A stretch of DNA of 64,000 nucleotides from Streptomyces sp. JJ38. Lineage in GTDB: Bacteria; Actinomycetota; Actinomycetes; Streptomycetales; Streptomycetaceae. The stretch is taken from NCBI RefSeq assembly GCF_019303475.1, contig NZ_JABLSI010000006.1, positions 63,473-127,472 of the forward strand. Reading direction: 5' to 3'. A program made the position numbers and the translations under genes. The number at the start of each line of letters is the position of its first letter. The stretch's first letter is position 1. The notes under the pieces are model-generated. The model saw only the letters and a list, made by a program, of their open reading frames with translations, did not search any database and was not told the origin of the DNA. This document shows positions 23,891-31,693 of this stretch, piece after piece.

Positions 23891-24717
23891 GTCAAGAGTT
23901 CCTCCATCACGGCCCGAATGAACGCCGCCGAGTCCTTCGGCGACAGGGCGCACGCCCTGAGCAGATCGTATGCCCGCTGGCGCTCCGTAACCGTTCCCAC
24001 GTCCTCGATGAGGGTGCCGGTCGTGATGGCCTCTTCGTAGGCCACCTGAGCGCCACCGTCCAAGGTCATCAGTGTGAGCGTGCCACCCAAGAGGGCATGT
24101 CCCCCGTGTGCGAACGGGAGAACCTGGACGACGCTGTTCGGTGTGAGCGTCAGAGCTTCGAGCTTCGCCAACTGCTCGTGCATCACGGCAGAACCACCGT
24201 AGGCGCGTCGCAGCACGGCTTCATCCAGAATCAGAGACAGGTCCGGCGGAGGGTCCGCGAGCAGCAGAGCTTGCCGACTCATACGGGCCGTGAACAGCTC
24301 TTCGATCTCGTCGGGGGCCGCCTTCGGATTGGACTCCACGAACTGCGCTCGCGCGTAGTCCTTCGTCTGGACAAGCCCCGGGACGATTTGACCGGCGTAC
24401 TCCGCGATGAGCCGCGCTCGAGCCTCGATTTCCATCCTGCGCTGGAACTGATCGGGATGGATCTCCTTGCTGGCCAGCCGGTACAGCTCCTCGAAGATGC
24501 CGTCGGTACCGAAGGCGACGTCCAGCCGGGCCGGTAGGTCGGGTGGCGGCATCGATTCCGCCGTCTCGATGCGGGACAGGTGGCTACGGCTGATGTTCAC
24601 CACCTCTGACAGGGCCTCAAGACTCATACCCGCGCGCTCCCGTAGGGCGCGCATCTTCGCGCCGAACAAGTGCCGGGCGCTCCGGTCGGGTGTCAGTTCA
24701 CGCGGACGGGCGGGCAT
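23887..24717 (-). CDS. XRE-family regulator with DUF5753 domain
   Basis: A 276-aa protein. The N-terminal helix-turn-helix (about 17-72) reads LFGAKMRALRERAGMSLEALSEVVNISRSHLSRIETAESMP. The remainder is the DUF5753 domain, with ARLIAEYAGQIVPGLVQTKDYARA and LSLILDEAVLRRAYGG, then VVQVLPFAHGGHALLGG. Such Scr1-like regulators act with a DUF397 partner, here overlapping downstream. ATG 24717 has GGAGAAGG three bases before it. It faces the four-gene small-protein operon across a 136-base gap containing the palindromes at 24800-24823, likely its operator. Confidence 0.93.
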   Translation of the reverse strand: MPARPRELTPDRSARHLFGAKMRALRERAGMSLEALSEVVNISRSHLSRIETAESMPPPDLPARLDVAFGTDGIFEELYRLASKEIHPDQFQRRMEIEARARLIAEYAGQIVPGLVQTKDYARAQFVESNPKAAPDEIEELFTARMSRQALLLADPPPDLSLILDEAVLRRAYGGSAVMHEQLAKLEALTLTPNSVVQVLPFAHGGHALLGGTLTLMTLDGGAQVAYEEAITTGTLIEDVGTVTERQRAYDLLRACALSPKDSAAFIRAVMEELLT

Positions 24718-24799
24718 GGTCCTTCTCCGATCTCCCAGAAGACCACGGGGGACATAAACGCCTACTCATCGGCGCCGTGGAGCGCAACGCTTCGAGTAC

Positions 24800-24823
24800 A
24801 CAGGGTAATTGAACCTGTACAGG
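24800..24823. promoter_or_regulatory. Palindromes in the divergent DUF5753/small-gene promoter
   Basis: CCTGTACAGG at 24814-24823 is a perfect ten-base palindrome, and its left half also pairs with ACAGG at 24800-24804 across a nine-base AT-rich spacer. It lies 31 bases before ATG 24854 and 83 bases from the regulator start. Confidence 0.55.
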
Positions 24824-24853
24824 GATGTCAGTCGAACCAACGGAGAAGCGGAC

Positions 24854-24967
24854 ATGACGACGGCAGGCAGGCGGCGGACGGCGGCCGGGTGGATCAGAGA
24901 CGCGGAGTCGGCGCGTGCGCTTGCCGCCGCCCTCCAGACCGGCGAGGCCACCGGGGTGGAACGGTGA
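24854..24967 (+). CDS. Small hypothetical protein, 37 aa
   Basis: ATG 24854, with GGAGAAG seven bases upstream, opens a 37-aa frame, MTTAGRRRTAAGWIRDAES then ALAAALQTGEATGVER. It is basic at the start and helical afterwards, with no recognised domain. Its TGA overlaps the next GTG (GTGA), which supports it as a real coupled gene. It is first of four small genes opposite the DUF5753 regulator. Confidence 0.55.
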   Translation: MTTAGRRRTAAGWIRDAESARALAAALQTGEATGVER

Positions 24968-25116
24968 CCGCCGAGTCCCCGCAACCGCCGAGGAAGCCCC
25001 AGGAGCAGCTCGGCGAGCGACAGAACGGCCGGTCGGCCGGGGACGAACTCGCCGACCGGCTCAGGAAGCTGGCGGAAGAGATCACGGAGCACCTGGAAAG
25101 GCTGAGGAAGAAGTGA
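24964..25116 (+). CDS. Small charged hypothetical protein, 50 aa
   Basis: A 50-aa protein from GTG 24964, overlapping the previous stop. It begins Pro/Gln-rich (ESPQPPRKPQEQLGERQ) and ends in a heptad-like helix, ADRLRKLAEEITEHLERLRKK, that could form a short coiled coil. No family recognised. Its stop overlaps the next GTG. Confidence 0.55.
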   Translation: MTAESPQPPRKPQEQLGERQNGRSAGDELADRLRKLAEEITEHLERLRKK

Positions 25117-25394
25117 CCCCCGACAGCTCCGCGTTCCGGGACTTCCATGTCCACGCGGGCGAGGAGCCGGACGCCGAAACCATCACGGCCACGATGCTGT
25201 GCGTCGCGTGCGGACAGTTCGGCCCCACGGCCGAAGCGGCGCGGGAGCGCACGCCGGAAGCACAGGGGAAAGCGGCGCTCGAAGCTCAGAAGGCCGCTGC
25301 CTCCTGGGTGGAGACACACCACGAGCACGAGCCCCAACACCTCGCGTTCCGGCTCTTGGTGAGCCTCCCGTATCGGCTTGTCCCCGGAGTCTGA
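25113..25394 (+). CDS. Small protein resembling DUF7848
   Basis: A 93-aa protein from GTG 25113, overlapping the previous stop. The layout MLCVACGQFG, then a spacer, AASWVETHHEHEPQHLAFRL and a final YRLVPG resembles the DUF7848 small proteins of Streptomyces: a CxxC pair, then W...H....H..FR and a terminal R..P. One CxxC pair and several histidines could hold a metal. These proteins are found with XRE/DUF397 loci; function unknown. Confidence 0.6.
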   Translation: MTPDSSAFRDFHVHAGEEPDAETITATMLCVACGQFGPTAEAARERTPEAQGKAALEAQKAAASWVETHHEHEPQHLAFRLLVSLPYRLVPGV

Positions 25395-25395
25395 G

Positions 25396-25917
25396 ATGAC
25401 GCGTTTCGTGGACGGCTACGGGCGCGACGTCGTACGGCTTCGACGTGGCACGACCAGACGGGGAACCCCGGCGGGCGCTGGAACACCCCCGGGGTTTGGC
25501 CACCAGCAACCCCGTGGAAGGACCGGCGACGTGCGCCACCTTGTCGAGCGTGCCTTCGCGGCGTGCCTCCGCGCCCTCCTCTCTCGCGTCCTCCCCGCGT
25601 CCGGCCGCCGACGCCGGGCCCACGGGGAGCCGCACATCCCGGCCCGTGAGCCCCTGGGCCGGTGGCGGAACGCCGAAGAGCCGCTCAGGCCCCGCTTCAC
25701 CCATCGGAGTCCGTACGCGGCCGAGAGCGCCGCACCGGCCGTCGTCGAGGACGGAACCCGCCTCGTCCGGTGGTACGTCGTCATCGCCGAGTCCGCCGCG
25801 TGGCTGGACCAGGTGAGGGCGGAGCGGCGGAACGCGCTCCTGCCCGCGCTGGAGGGCGTCGACGTCGGGCCCGACGTGATGCACGGCGTACGCGCCCCCG
25901 TGACCACGGCGGGATAG
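25396..25917 (+). CDS. Hypothetical protein, fourth of the small-gene operon
   Basis: ATG 25396 follows the previous stop by one base and gives 173 aa. The more protein-like part begins at GTG 25531 (VRHLVERAFAACLRALLSRVLPASG), which has GGAAGG at a good distance and would give 128 aa. The C-terminal part EDGTRLVRWYVVIAESAAWLDQVRAERRNALLPALEGVDVG looks helical and matches a recurring Streptomyces small-protein type that I cannot name. The first 45 residues from 25396 are basic and of low complexity, so the shorter start may be the true one. Confidence 0.5.
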   Translation: MTRFVDGYGRDVVRLRRGTTRRGTPAGAGTPPGFGHQQPRGRTGDVRHLVERAFAACLRALLSRVLPASGRRRRAHGEPHIPAREPLGRWRNAEEPLRPRFTHRSPYAAESAAPAVVEDGTRLVRWYVVIAESAAWLDQVRAERRNALLPALEGVDVGPDVMHGVRAPVTTAG

Positions 25918-25987
25918 CCCACGTCGCGGCCCGCACGGACGGAGCCCCGTCCGCCACTCGCGTGGGCGGAGACGGCGCCGGCCGCCG

Positions 25988-26944
25988 TCAGGCGGCGTCG
26001 GCCGGGATCGTGCCCAGCCGCCCCGCCTGGAAGTCGTCGAAGGCCTGGGCCAGTTCGGCGTGGCTGTTCATGACGAAGGGACCGTAGTGCGCCATCGGCT
26101 CGCGGATCGGCAGCCCGCCCAGCAGGACCACCTCGAAGTTCGCGCTCCGCGAGTCCTGCGCCGCGTCGGCGCGGATCGTCAGCGACGCTCCGTCGCCGAA
26201 GACGACCGACTGGCCCATCCGGAACGGACGGCGCTCCGCGCCCGCCGAGCCGCTGCCCGCGAGGCCGTAGGCGAGGGCGTTGAAGTCCGCCCGCCAGGGC
26301 AGGGTGACCTCCGCCCCCGGGCTCACCGAGGCGTGGATCATCGTGATGGGGGTGTGGGTGGCCCCGGGCCCGGCATGGCCGCCGAGGTCGCCCGCGATCA
26401 GCCGCAGCAGCGCGCCGCCGTCCTGCGAGGCGAGCAGCTTCACCGTGCCGCCGCGGATGTCCTGGTACTTGGGCACGATCATCTTGTCCCGGGCGGGCAG
26501 GTTGACCCAGAGCTGGAGGCCGTGGAAGAGGCCACCGGACATCACCAGCTCCTCGGGCGGAGACTCGATGTGAAGCAGCCCGCTCCCCGCGGTCATCCAC
26601 TGGGTGTCGCCGTCGGTGATGACCCCGCCGCCACCGTGCGAGTCCTGATGCACGAAGGTGCCGTCGATGATGTAGGTGACGGTCTCGAAGCCACGGTGGG
26701 GGTGCCAGGGGGTTCCCTTCGGCTCTCCCGCCTCGTAGTCCACCTCTCCCATCTGGTCCATCATGATGAACGGGTCGAGGTAGTCGTACTTGATCCCGGC
26801 GAAGGCGCGGCGCACGGGGAAGCCCTCGCCTTCGAGGCCGCTGGGTGCCGTGGTGACGGCGAGCACGGGTCGGGCCGCGGCCCGGTCCGGGGACGCGGCG
26901 ACGCGCGGCAGGGTGAGCGGGTTCTCGGCGGTGATCGCGGGCAT
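25988..26944 (-). CDS. Pirin family protein
   Basis: A 318-aa bicupin. The N-terminal cupin has the iron ligands in WHPHRGFETVTYIIDG and HQDSHGGGGVI, and the pirin signature DPFIMMDQMGEVDYEAG precedes them. The C-terminal cupin is degenerate. Pirins bind non-haem iron; some cleave quercetin, others act as redox-linked regulators. ATG 26944 has GAGGAGG six bases upstream; the frame runs on to 27055 without a site. An inverted repeat at 26977-26996 just upstream suggests MarR-type control. It stands alone at the right edge of the accessory stretch. Confidence 0.92.
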   Translation of the reverse strand: MPAITAENPLTLPRVAASPDRAAARPVLAVTTAPSGLEGEGFPVRRAFAGIKYDYLDPFIMMDQMGEVDYEAGEPKGTPWHPHRGFETVTYIIDGTFVHQDSHGGGGVITDGDTQWMTAGSGLLHIESPPEELVMSGGLFHGLQLWVNLPARDKMIVPKYQDIRGGTVKLLASQDGGALLRLIAGDLGGHAGPGATHTPITMIHASVSPGAEVTLPWRADFNALAYGLAGSGSAGAERRPFRMGQSVVFGDGASLTIRADAAQDSRSANFEVVLLGGLPIREPMAHYGPFVMNSHAELAQAFDDFQAGRLGTIPADAA

Positions 26945-26970
26945 GGCTGACCTCCTCGGTCGATGCCTCC

Positions 26971-26996
26971 AATGTAGTTGAACATTGAACGTCAAC
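26971..26996 (-). promoter_or_regulatory. Operator-like AT-rich dyads upstream of pirin
   Basis: AATGT/ACATT (26971-26975 and 26982-26986) and GTTGA/TCAAC (26977-26981 and 26992-26996) interlock about 30-50 bases upstream of ATG 26944. They form an AT-rich island in GC-rich DNA, typical of MarR-type sites. Confidence 0.5.
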
Positions 26997-27594
26997 CAAG
27001 AGTCAGCTATTCCGGGCCACGGCACGAGCACGGCACAGGAGGCGCGGAAGGGCACCCGGCCCCGCCCGAAGGGGCAGGAGACGGACGAGGGAGCCGACGC
27101 GAGCCGACACGGCAGTCAAGGGCTGATCACAGGGGCGCCCACGGCCGTGGGGCCACGGCAGGGGCACCCAGAGACCCTGGCGGCCCGGGCGACGACGGGC
27201 GCCGTCAGACCGGCGCGGACCCCCGGGCGCCCGCCACGCCGCCCCACCGGTCCGCCCCCCGCCTTGGCAGAACGAGACGCCCCCGGCGCCCCCGCTACCG
27301 CAGCAGGCCGTCCGGCGACGAGAGGCGGGGGACACGGAGACTCACGAGCGACACCCCCGGGGACGGGAGAGAGCCGCCCTGGAGCGGAGACGACGACCGC
27401 CACCGCCGACGCCGCACCCGCTCAACGGCACAGGGCAGGGCGCGCCCGCCGGAAGCGAGACGGAGCCGGAGACGAACAGGCACCGCCACCCACGGCGACG
27501 GAAGGGAACCCCCCGAGGAAGCCCACCGGCCGCCACCACCGACGCCGCACCACCTCAACCCGCACCACCGACGCCGTACCACCTCAACCCGCAC
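26997..27594. other. Low-complexity GC-rich gap with a 29-bp tandem repeat
   Basis: About 600 bases with no supportable gene. The open frames here are Pro/Arg/Ala-rich on every strand and lack ribosome sites. At its right end, 27534-27562 and 27563-27591 are two adjacent 29-base copies differing by one base, immediately next to the stop of the SseB-like gene. It may include an untranslated tail or decayed DNA at the edge of the accessory region. Confidence 0.5.
27534..27591. repeat. Two 29-bp tandem repeats
   Basis: Units CACCACCGACGCCGCACCAC... (27534-27562) and the same with T for C at one site (27563-27591) sit head to tail, three bases before the stop codon of the SseB-like gene. Confidence 0.85.
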
Positions 27595-28134
27595 CTAGTA
27601 GTACATACGCTGCATGGCGAAATCCACCATCTCCTCGACCGCCTTGGCGTCGAAGACGACCCGGTGGTCACCCTCCATGTCGAGGACGAATCCGTAGCCG
27701 GTCGGCAGGAGGTCCAGCACCTCGGCGCCGGTGATCACGAAGTAGCGGGACTCCTTGCCGGCGTACGAGCGCAACTCCTTCAGCGAGGTGAACATGGGGA
27801 TCACGGGCTGCTGGGTGTTGTGCAGCGCCAGGAAGCCCGGGGTCTCGCCGCGCGGGCAGTAGACGCGGGCGCCGTGGAAGATGCCCTGGAACTCCTCCGG
27901 CGAGAGGGCTCCGGTGGCGAAGCCGCGGACGGCGTCGGCCAGGGAGGGCGGGGAGGGCTCCGGGTAGTGCTGCGGCGGGGGCGGCGCCTGCGCACCGGGC
28001 GGGGGCTGGCCGCCGGGAGGCGGAGCAGTGTGCGGGGGCGACCCACCGTACTGGTGGGGCACCCCGTGGGGCGGCGCCCCGTACCCCGGCGGCGGAGGCG
28101 GCGCGCCGTACGCGTTCTGCTCGTAGCCGTACAT
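27595..28134 (-). CDS. SseB-domain protein with Pro/Gly-rich N-terminus
   Basis: A 179-aa protein. Residues 1-65 are Pro/Gly/Tyr-rich and disordered (GAPPPPPGYGAPPHG, repeated APPP). Residues about 66-179 form an SseB N-terminal-like domain, with FHGARVYCPRGETPGFLAL, VIPMFTSLKELRSYAG and LDLLPTGYGFVLDME. Such domains are common in actinobacteria and sometimes act as secretion chaperones or enhancers; the role here is unknown. TACGCT (28142-28147) lies seven bases before ATG 28134 with no ribosome site, a leaderless arrangement. It is divergent from the acyl-CoA dehydrogenase gene. Confidence 0.8.
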   Translation of the reverse strand: MYGYEQNAYGAPPPPPGYGAPPHGVPHQYGGSPPHTAPPPGGQPPPGAQAPPPPQHYPEPSPPSLADAVRGFATGALSPEEFQGIFHGARVYCPRGETPGFLALHNTQQPVIPMFTSLKELRSYAGKESRYFVITGAEVLDLLPTGYGFVLDMEGDHRVVFDAKAVEEMVDFAMQRMYY

Positions 28135-28184
28135 GGGTAGAAGCGTATCGAGTCACATCTGAGCGGGTTGGGGTTGCTTCTTAT

Positions 28185-28196
28185 TACCCGCCGGTA
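28185..28196 (+). promoter_or_regulatory. TACC-N4-GGTA dyad upstream of fadE
   Basis: The 12-base dyad TACCCGCCGGTA lies about 70 bases before ATG 28268. It resembles the TTAC..GCGGGTAA type of site bound by TetR regulators of fatty-acid genes in actinobacteria. Assignment is by resemblance only. Confidence 0.4.
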
Positions 28197-28267
28197 GCAT
28201 GATGGGGCTACTAACTGGTACGCATCCGGAGGACTCTGCCCTCCCCGTCCCTACGGAGCCTGCGCCC

Positions 28268-30094
28268 ATGGGCCACTACAAGTCGAATCTGCGCGACATC
28301 GAGTTCAACCTGTTCGAGGTCCTCGGCCGCGAGTCCGTGTACGGCAACGGGCCGTTCGCCGAGATGGACGTGGAGACCGCCAAGAGCGTGCTCTCCGAGA
28401 TCGCGCGCCTGTCGGAGAACGAGCTGGCCGCCTCCTTCGAGGACGCCGACCGCAACCCGCCGGTCTTCGACCCCGAGACGAACACCGCCCCCGTCCCGGC
28501 CTCCTTCAAGAAGAGCTACCAGGCGTACATGGACGCCGAGTGGTGGCGGCTGGGCATCCCGGAGGAGATCGGCGGCACCACGGCCCCGCGCTCGCTCCTG
28601 TGGGGCTTCGCCGAGACGATCCTCGGTGCCAACCCGGCCGTGTGGATGTACTCCTCCGGCCCGGCCTTCGCGGGCATCCTCTTCGAGGAGGGCACCGAGG
28701 AGCAGGCCAAGATCGCGCAGGTCGCGGTCGACCGCCAGTGGGGCTCCACCATGGTGCTCACCGAGCCGGACGCCGGTTCGGACGTCGGCGCGGGCCGCAC
28801 GAAGGCCATCCGCCAGGAGGACGGCAGCTGGCACATCGAGGGCGTGAAGCGCTTCATCACCTCCGGTGAGCACGACATGTCCGAGAACATCATCCACTAC
28901 GTGCTCGCCCGCCCCGAGGGCGCCGGCCCGGGCACCAAGGGCCTGTCCCTGTTCGTCGTGCCGAAGTACGAGTTCGACTGGGAGACCGGCGAGCTGGGCG
29001 AGCGCAACGGCGTCTACGCCACGAACGTCGAGCACAAGATGGGCCTCAAGGCCTCCAACACCTGCGAGATGACCTTCGGCGACAAGCACCCGGCCAAGGG
29101 CTGGCTGCTGGGCGAGAAGCACGACGGCATCCGCCAGATGTTCAAGATCATCGAGTTCGCGCGGATGATGGTCGGCACGAAGGCCATCGCCACCCTCTCC
29201 ACCGGCTACCTCAACGCGCTGGAGTACGCCAAGGAGCGCGTCCAGGGCGCCGACCTGACCCAGTTCACGGACAAGACGGCCCCGCGCGTCACCATCACGC
29301 ACCACCCGGACGTGCGCCGTTCGCTGATGACGCAGAAGGCGTACGCCGAGGGCATGCGCGCCCTGGTGCTCTACACCGCCTCCGTGCAGGACGAGATCCT
29401 GATCAAGGAGGCCGCCGGCGAGGACGCCTCCGCCGAGCACCGCCTGAACGACCTGCTGCTGCCGATCGTCAAGGGCTACGGCTCGGAGAAGTCCTACGAG
29501 CAGCTCGCGCAGTCGCTCCAGACCTTCGGCGGCTCCGGGTACCTGCAGGAGTACCCGATCGAGCAGTACATCCGGGACGCCAAGATCGACACCCTCTACG
29601 AGGGCACGACGGCGATCCAGGGTCAGGACTTCTTCTTCCGCAAGATCGTCCGCGACCAGGGCCAGGCCCTGACCGCGCTCTCCGAGGAGATCAAGAAGTT
29701 CCTGGCCGAGGCCTCGGGCGGCGAGGAGCTGGCGGGGGCGCGCGAGCACCTGGCGAAGGCGGCCGCGGACCTGGAGGCCATGGTCGGCACCCTGCTGACC
29801 GACCTGGCGGCCACCGAGAAGGACGTCAAGTCGCTCTACAAGGTGGGCCTGAACACCACCCGCTTCCTGATGGCCTCCGGCGACGTGGTCGTCGGCTACC
29901 TGCTGCTGCGCGGTGCCGCCGTGGCCGCCGCGAAGCTGGCGGACGCTCCGGCGAAGGACAAGGCCTTCTACACGGGCAAGATCGCCGCGGCGAAGTTCTT
30001 CGCCGCGAACGTCCTGCCGGGCGTGGGCGTCGAGCGCGAGATGGCCGAGGCCGTCGACCTGTCCATCATGGAGCTGGACGAGGACGCTTTCTGA
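28268..30094 (+). CDS. fadE: Acyl-CoA dehydrogenase
   Basis: A 608-aa flavoprotein catalysing the first, FAD-dependent step of fatty-acid beta-oxidation. The usual fold is present: an N-terminal helical domain, the beta-domain with [20 protein letters not shown] and [15 protein letters not shown], then the C-terminal helical domain with [34 protein letters not shown]. The catalytic glutamate is the one in YEGTTAIQ. The protein is longer than the basic 380-aa form and carries the extra C-terminal domain seen in long-chain types. ATG 28268 has GGAG nine bases upstream. A TACC/GGTA dyad sits in the promoter and a strong terminator follows. Confidence 0.94.
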   Translation: MGHYKSNLRDIEFNLFEVLGRESVYGNGPFAEMDVETAKSVLSEIARLSENELAASFEDADRNPPVFDPETNTAPVPASFKKSYQAYMDAEWWRLGIPEEIGGTTAPRSLLWGFAETILGANPAVWMYSSGPAFAGILFEEGTEEQAKIAQVAVDRQWGSTMVLTEPDAGSDVGAGRTKAIRQEDGSWHIEGVKRFITSGEHDMSENIIHYVLARPEGAGPGTKGLSLFVVPKYEFDWETGELGERNGVYATNVEHKMGLKASNTCEMTFGDKHPAKGWLLGEKHDGIRQMFKIIEFARMMVGTKAIATLSTGYLNALEYAKERVQGADLTQFTDKTAPRVTITHHPDVRRSLMTQKAYAEGMRALVLYTASVQDEILIKEAAGEDASAEHRLNDLLLPIVKGYGSEKSYEQLAQSLQTFGGSGYLQEYPIEQYIRDAKIDTLYEGTTAIQGQDFFFRKIVRDQGQALTALSEEIKKFLAEASGGEELAGAREHLAKAAADLEAMVGTLLTDLAATEKDVKSLYKVGLNTTRFLMASGDVVVGYLLLRGAAVAAAKLADAPAKDKAFYTGKIAAAKFFAANVLPGVGVEREMAEAVDLSIMELDEDAF

Positions 30095-30154
30095 GCACCG
30101 CGTCGGTGAACTGACGCGCCGCGCTGACGCCCCGGGCCGACGCGCGACCTGGAC

Positions 30155-30197
30155 GGCGGCGGTCCCACACCCGGTCGGGGGGTGTGGGACCGCCGCC
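30155..30197 (+). terminator. Perfect 18-bp stem-loop after fadE
   Basis: Arms 30155-30172 and 30180-30197 pair completely around a seven-base loop, 60 bases after the fadE stop and before the aminopeptidase promoter. Confidence 0.88.
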
Positions 30198-30316
30198 TTC
30201 GTACGGCGCACAGGCCCGGGGCCGCCCCTCCCCGCCCCTCGTCCGACGCCGCGCGACCTGTGCGTTCGACCCACGGCCGAGCGGGCGGGGAGAAACGCAT
30301 CCGTATGCTGGACCGC

Positions 30317-31606
30317 ATGCAGCAGCACCACGGCCGGTTCGACCGTCGCCACACCGACGACCTCCTGTCCTTCCTGGCCGCCTCGCCCACCCCCTACCAC
30401 GCGGTGGCGAACGCGGCTGAGCGCCTGGAGAAGGCGGGCTTCCGCGCCGTGTCCGAGAGGGACGCCTGGGACGGCGCGACGGGCGGGCGGTACGTCGTGC
30501 GCGGCGGCGCCCTGATCGCCTGGTACGTGCCGGAGGGCGCGACACCGGCCACCCCCTTCCGGATTGTCGGCGCCCACACCGACTCGCCCAACCTCCGCGT
30601 CAAGCCCCAGCCGGACACCGGGGCCCACGGCTGGCGGCAGCTCGCCGTCGAGATCTACGGCGGCACACTGCTCAACACCTGGCTCGACCGGGACCTCGGC
30701 CTGGCCGGACGGCTCGCCCTGCGGGACGGCGGCAGCCGGCTCGTCAACGTCGACCGGCCCCTCCTGCGCGTCCCGCAGCTCGCCATCCACCTCGACCGCG
30801 GCGTCAACGACGGGCTCAAGCTCGACCGGCAGCGCCACATGACGCCCGTGTGGGGCCTGGGCGAGGCCCAGGAGGGCGACCTCCTCGAGTTCCTCGCCGA
30901 GGAGACGGGGCTGGACCGCTCGGACATCACCGGCTGGGACCTGATGCTGCACAGCGTCGAGGCCCCCGCCTACCTCGGGCGCGACCGGGAGCTGATCGCC
31001 GCCCCCCGGATGGACAACCTCCTGTCGGTGCACGCCGGCGCGGCGGCCCTGACCGCCGCCGCGGAGAGCTCGCCGCCGTACATCCCGGTGCTCGCGGCCT
31101 TCGACCACGAGGAGAACGGCAGCCAGTCGGACACCGGCGCCGAGGGCCCGCTGCTCGGCAACGTACTGGAACGTTCCGTCTTCGCCCGCGGCGGCGGCTA
31201 CGAGGACCGGGCGCGCGCCTACGCGGGCACCGTCTGCCTGTCCTCCGACACCGGCCACGCGGTGCACCCGAACTACTCCGAGCGGCACGACCCGACGCAC
31301 CACCCCAAGCCGAACGGCGGGCCGATCCTCAAGGTCAACGTCAACCAGCGCTACGCGACCGACGCGGGCGGACGGGCCGTCTTCACCGCCGCCTGCGAGC
31401 GGGCCGGGGTGCCGTGGCAGACGTTCGTGTCCAACAACGCGGTGCCCTGCGGCACCACCATCGGGCCGATCACCGCGGCCCGGCACGGCATCGCCACCGT
31501 GGACATCGGCGTCGCCATGCTGTCCATGCACTCGGCCCGCGAGCTGGCCGGTGCTGAGGACCCGCACCTGCTGGCGGCCACGCTCGCCGCGTTCCTGGAG
31601 AGCTGA
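30317..31606 (+). CDS. M18 family aminopeptidase
   Basis: A 429-aa zinc aminopeptidase of clan MH. The metal-site segments are visible: VGAHTDSPNLRVKP (first His/Asp), APRMDNLLSVHAG (bridging Asp), FDHEENGSQS (catalytic Glu pair), SSDTGHAVHPNY and the final His in MLSMHSARE. It removes N-terminal acidic or neutral residues from peptides in the cytosol and forms dodecamers in related species. ATG 30317 is preferred to ATG 30305 because TATGCT (30304-30309) sits exactly seven bases before it, a leaderless-promoter spacing also seen at other genes in this window. It is convergent with the SpoIIE gene. Confidence 0.92.
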   Translation: MQQHHGRFDRRHTDDLLSFLAASPTPYHAVANAAERLEKAGFRAVSERDAWDGATGGRYVVRGGALIAWYVPEGATPATPFRIVGAHTDSPNLRVKPQPDTGAHGWRQLAVEIYGGTLLNTWLDRDLGLAGRLALRDGGSRLVNVDRPLLRVPQLAIHLDRGVNDGLKLDRQRHMTPVWGLGEAQEGDLLEFLAEETGLDRSDITGWDLMLHSVEAPAYLGRDRELIAAPRMDNLLSVHAGAAALTAAAESSPPYIPVLAAFDHEENGSQSDTGAEGPLLGNVLERSVFARGGGYEDRARAYAGTVCLSSDTGHAVHPNYSERHDPTHHPKPNGGPILKVNVNQRYATDAGGRAVFTAACERAGVPWQTFVSNNAVPCGTTIGPITAARHGIATVDIGVAMLSMHSARELAGAEDPHLLAATLAAFLES

Positions 31607-31639
31607 CGCGGAGAACGGCCCTCTGCCCCGGGGCGAGCC

Positions 31640-31685
31640 GGCCGGCCCCCGCCGTCGCGCAGACCTCCCCGTCGCGGAGCGCGGG
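31640..31685 (+). repeat. Intergenic repeat, degenerate copy
   Basis: GGCCGGCCCCCGCCGTCGCGCAGACCTCCCCGTCGCGG resembles the core of the copies at 7941, 52998 and 63502 (CC...GCGCAGACCTCCC). It lies between the convergent aminopeptidase and SpoIIE genes. Confidence 0.45.
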
Positions 31686-31693
31686 GCACGGCC

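Noticed and set aside
26985..27734. A 249-codon plus-strand frame in the gap after pirin
   Set aside because: Pro/Arg/Ala filler with no ribosome site; it runs antisense into the SseB-like gene and shows no domain.
28211..31567. A 1118-codon minus-strand open frame opposite fadE and the aminopeptidase
   Set aside because: It is the antisense of two well-supported genes and the product is low-complexity Val/Gly/Arg; stop-free antisense frames are normal at this GC content.
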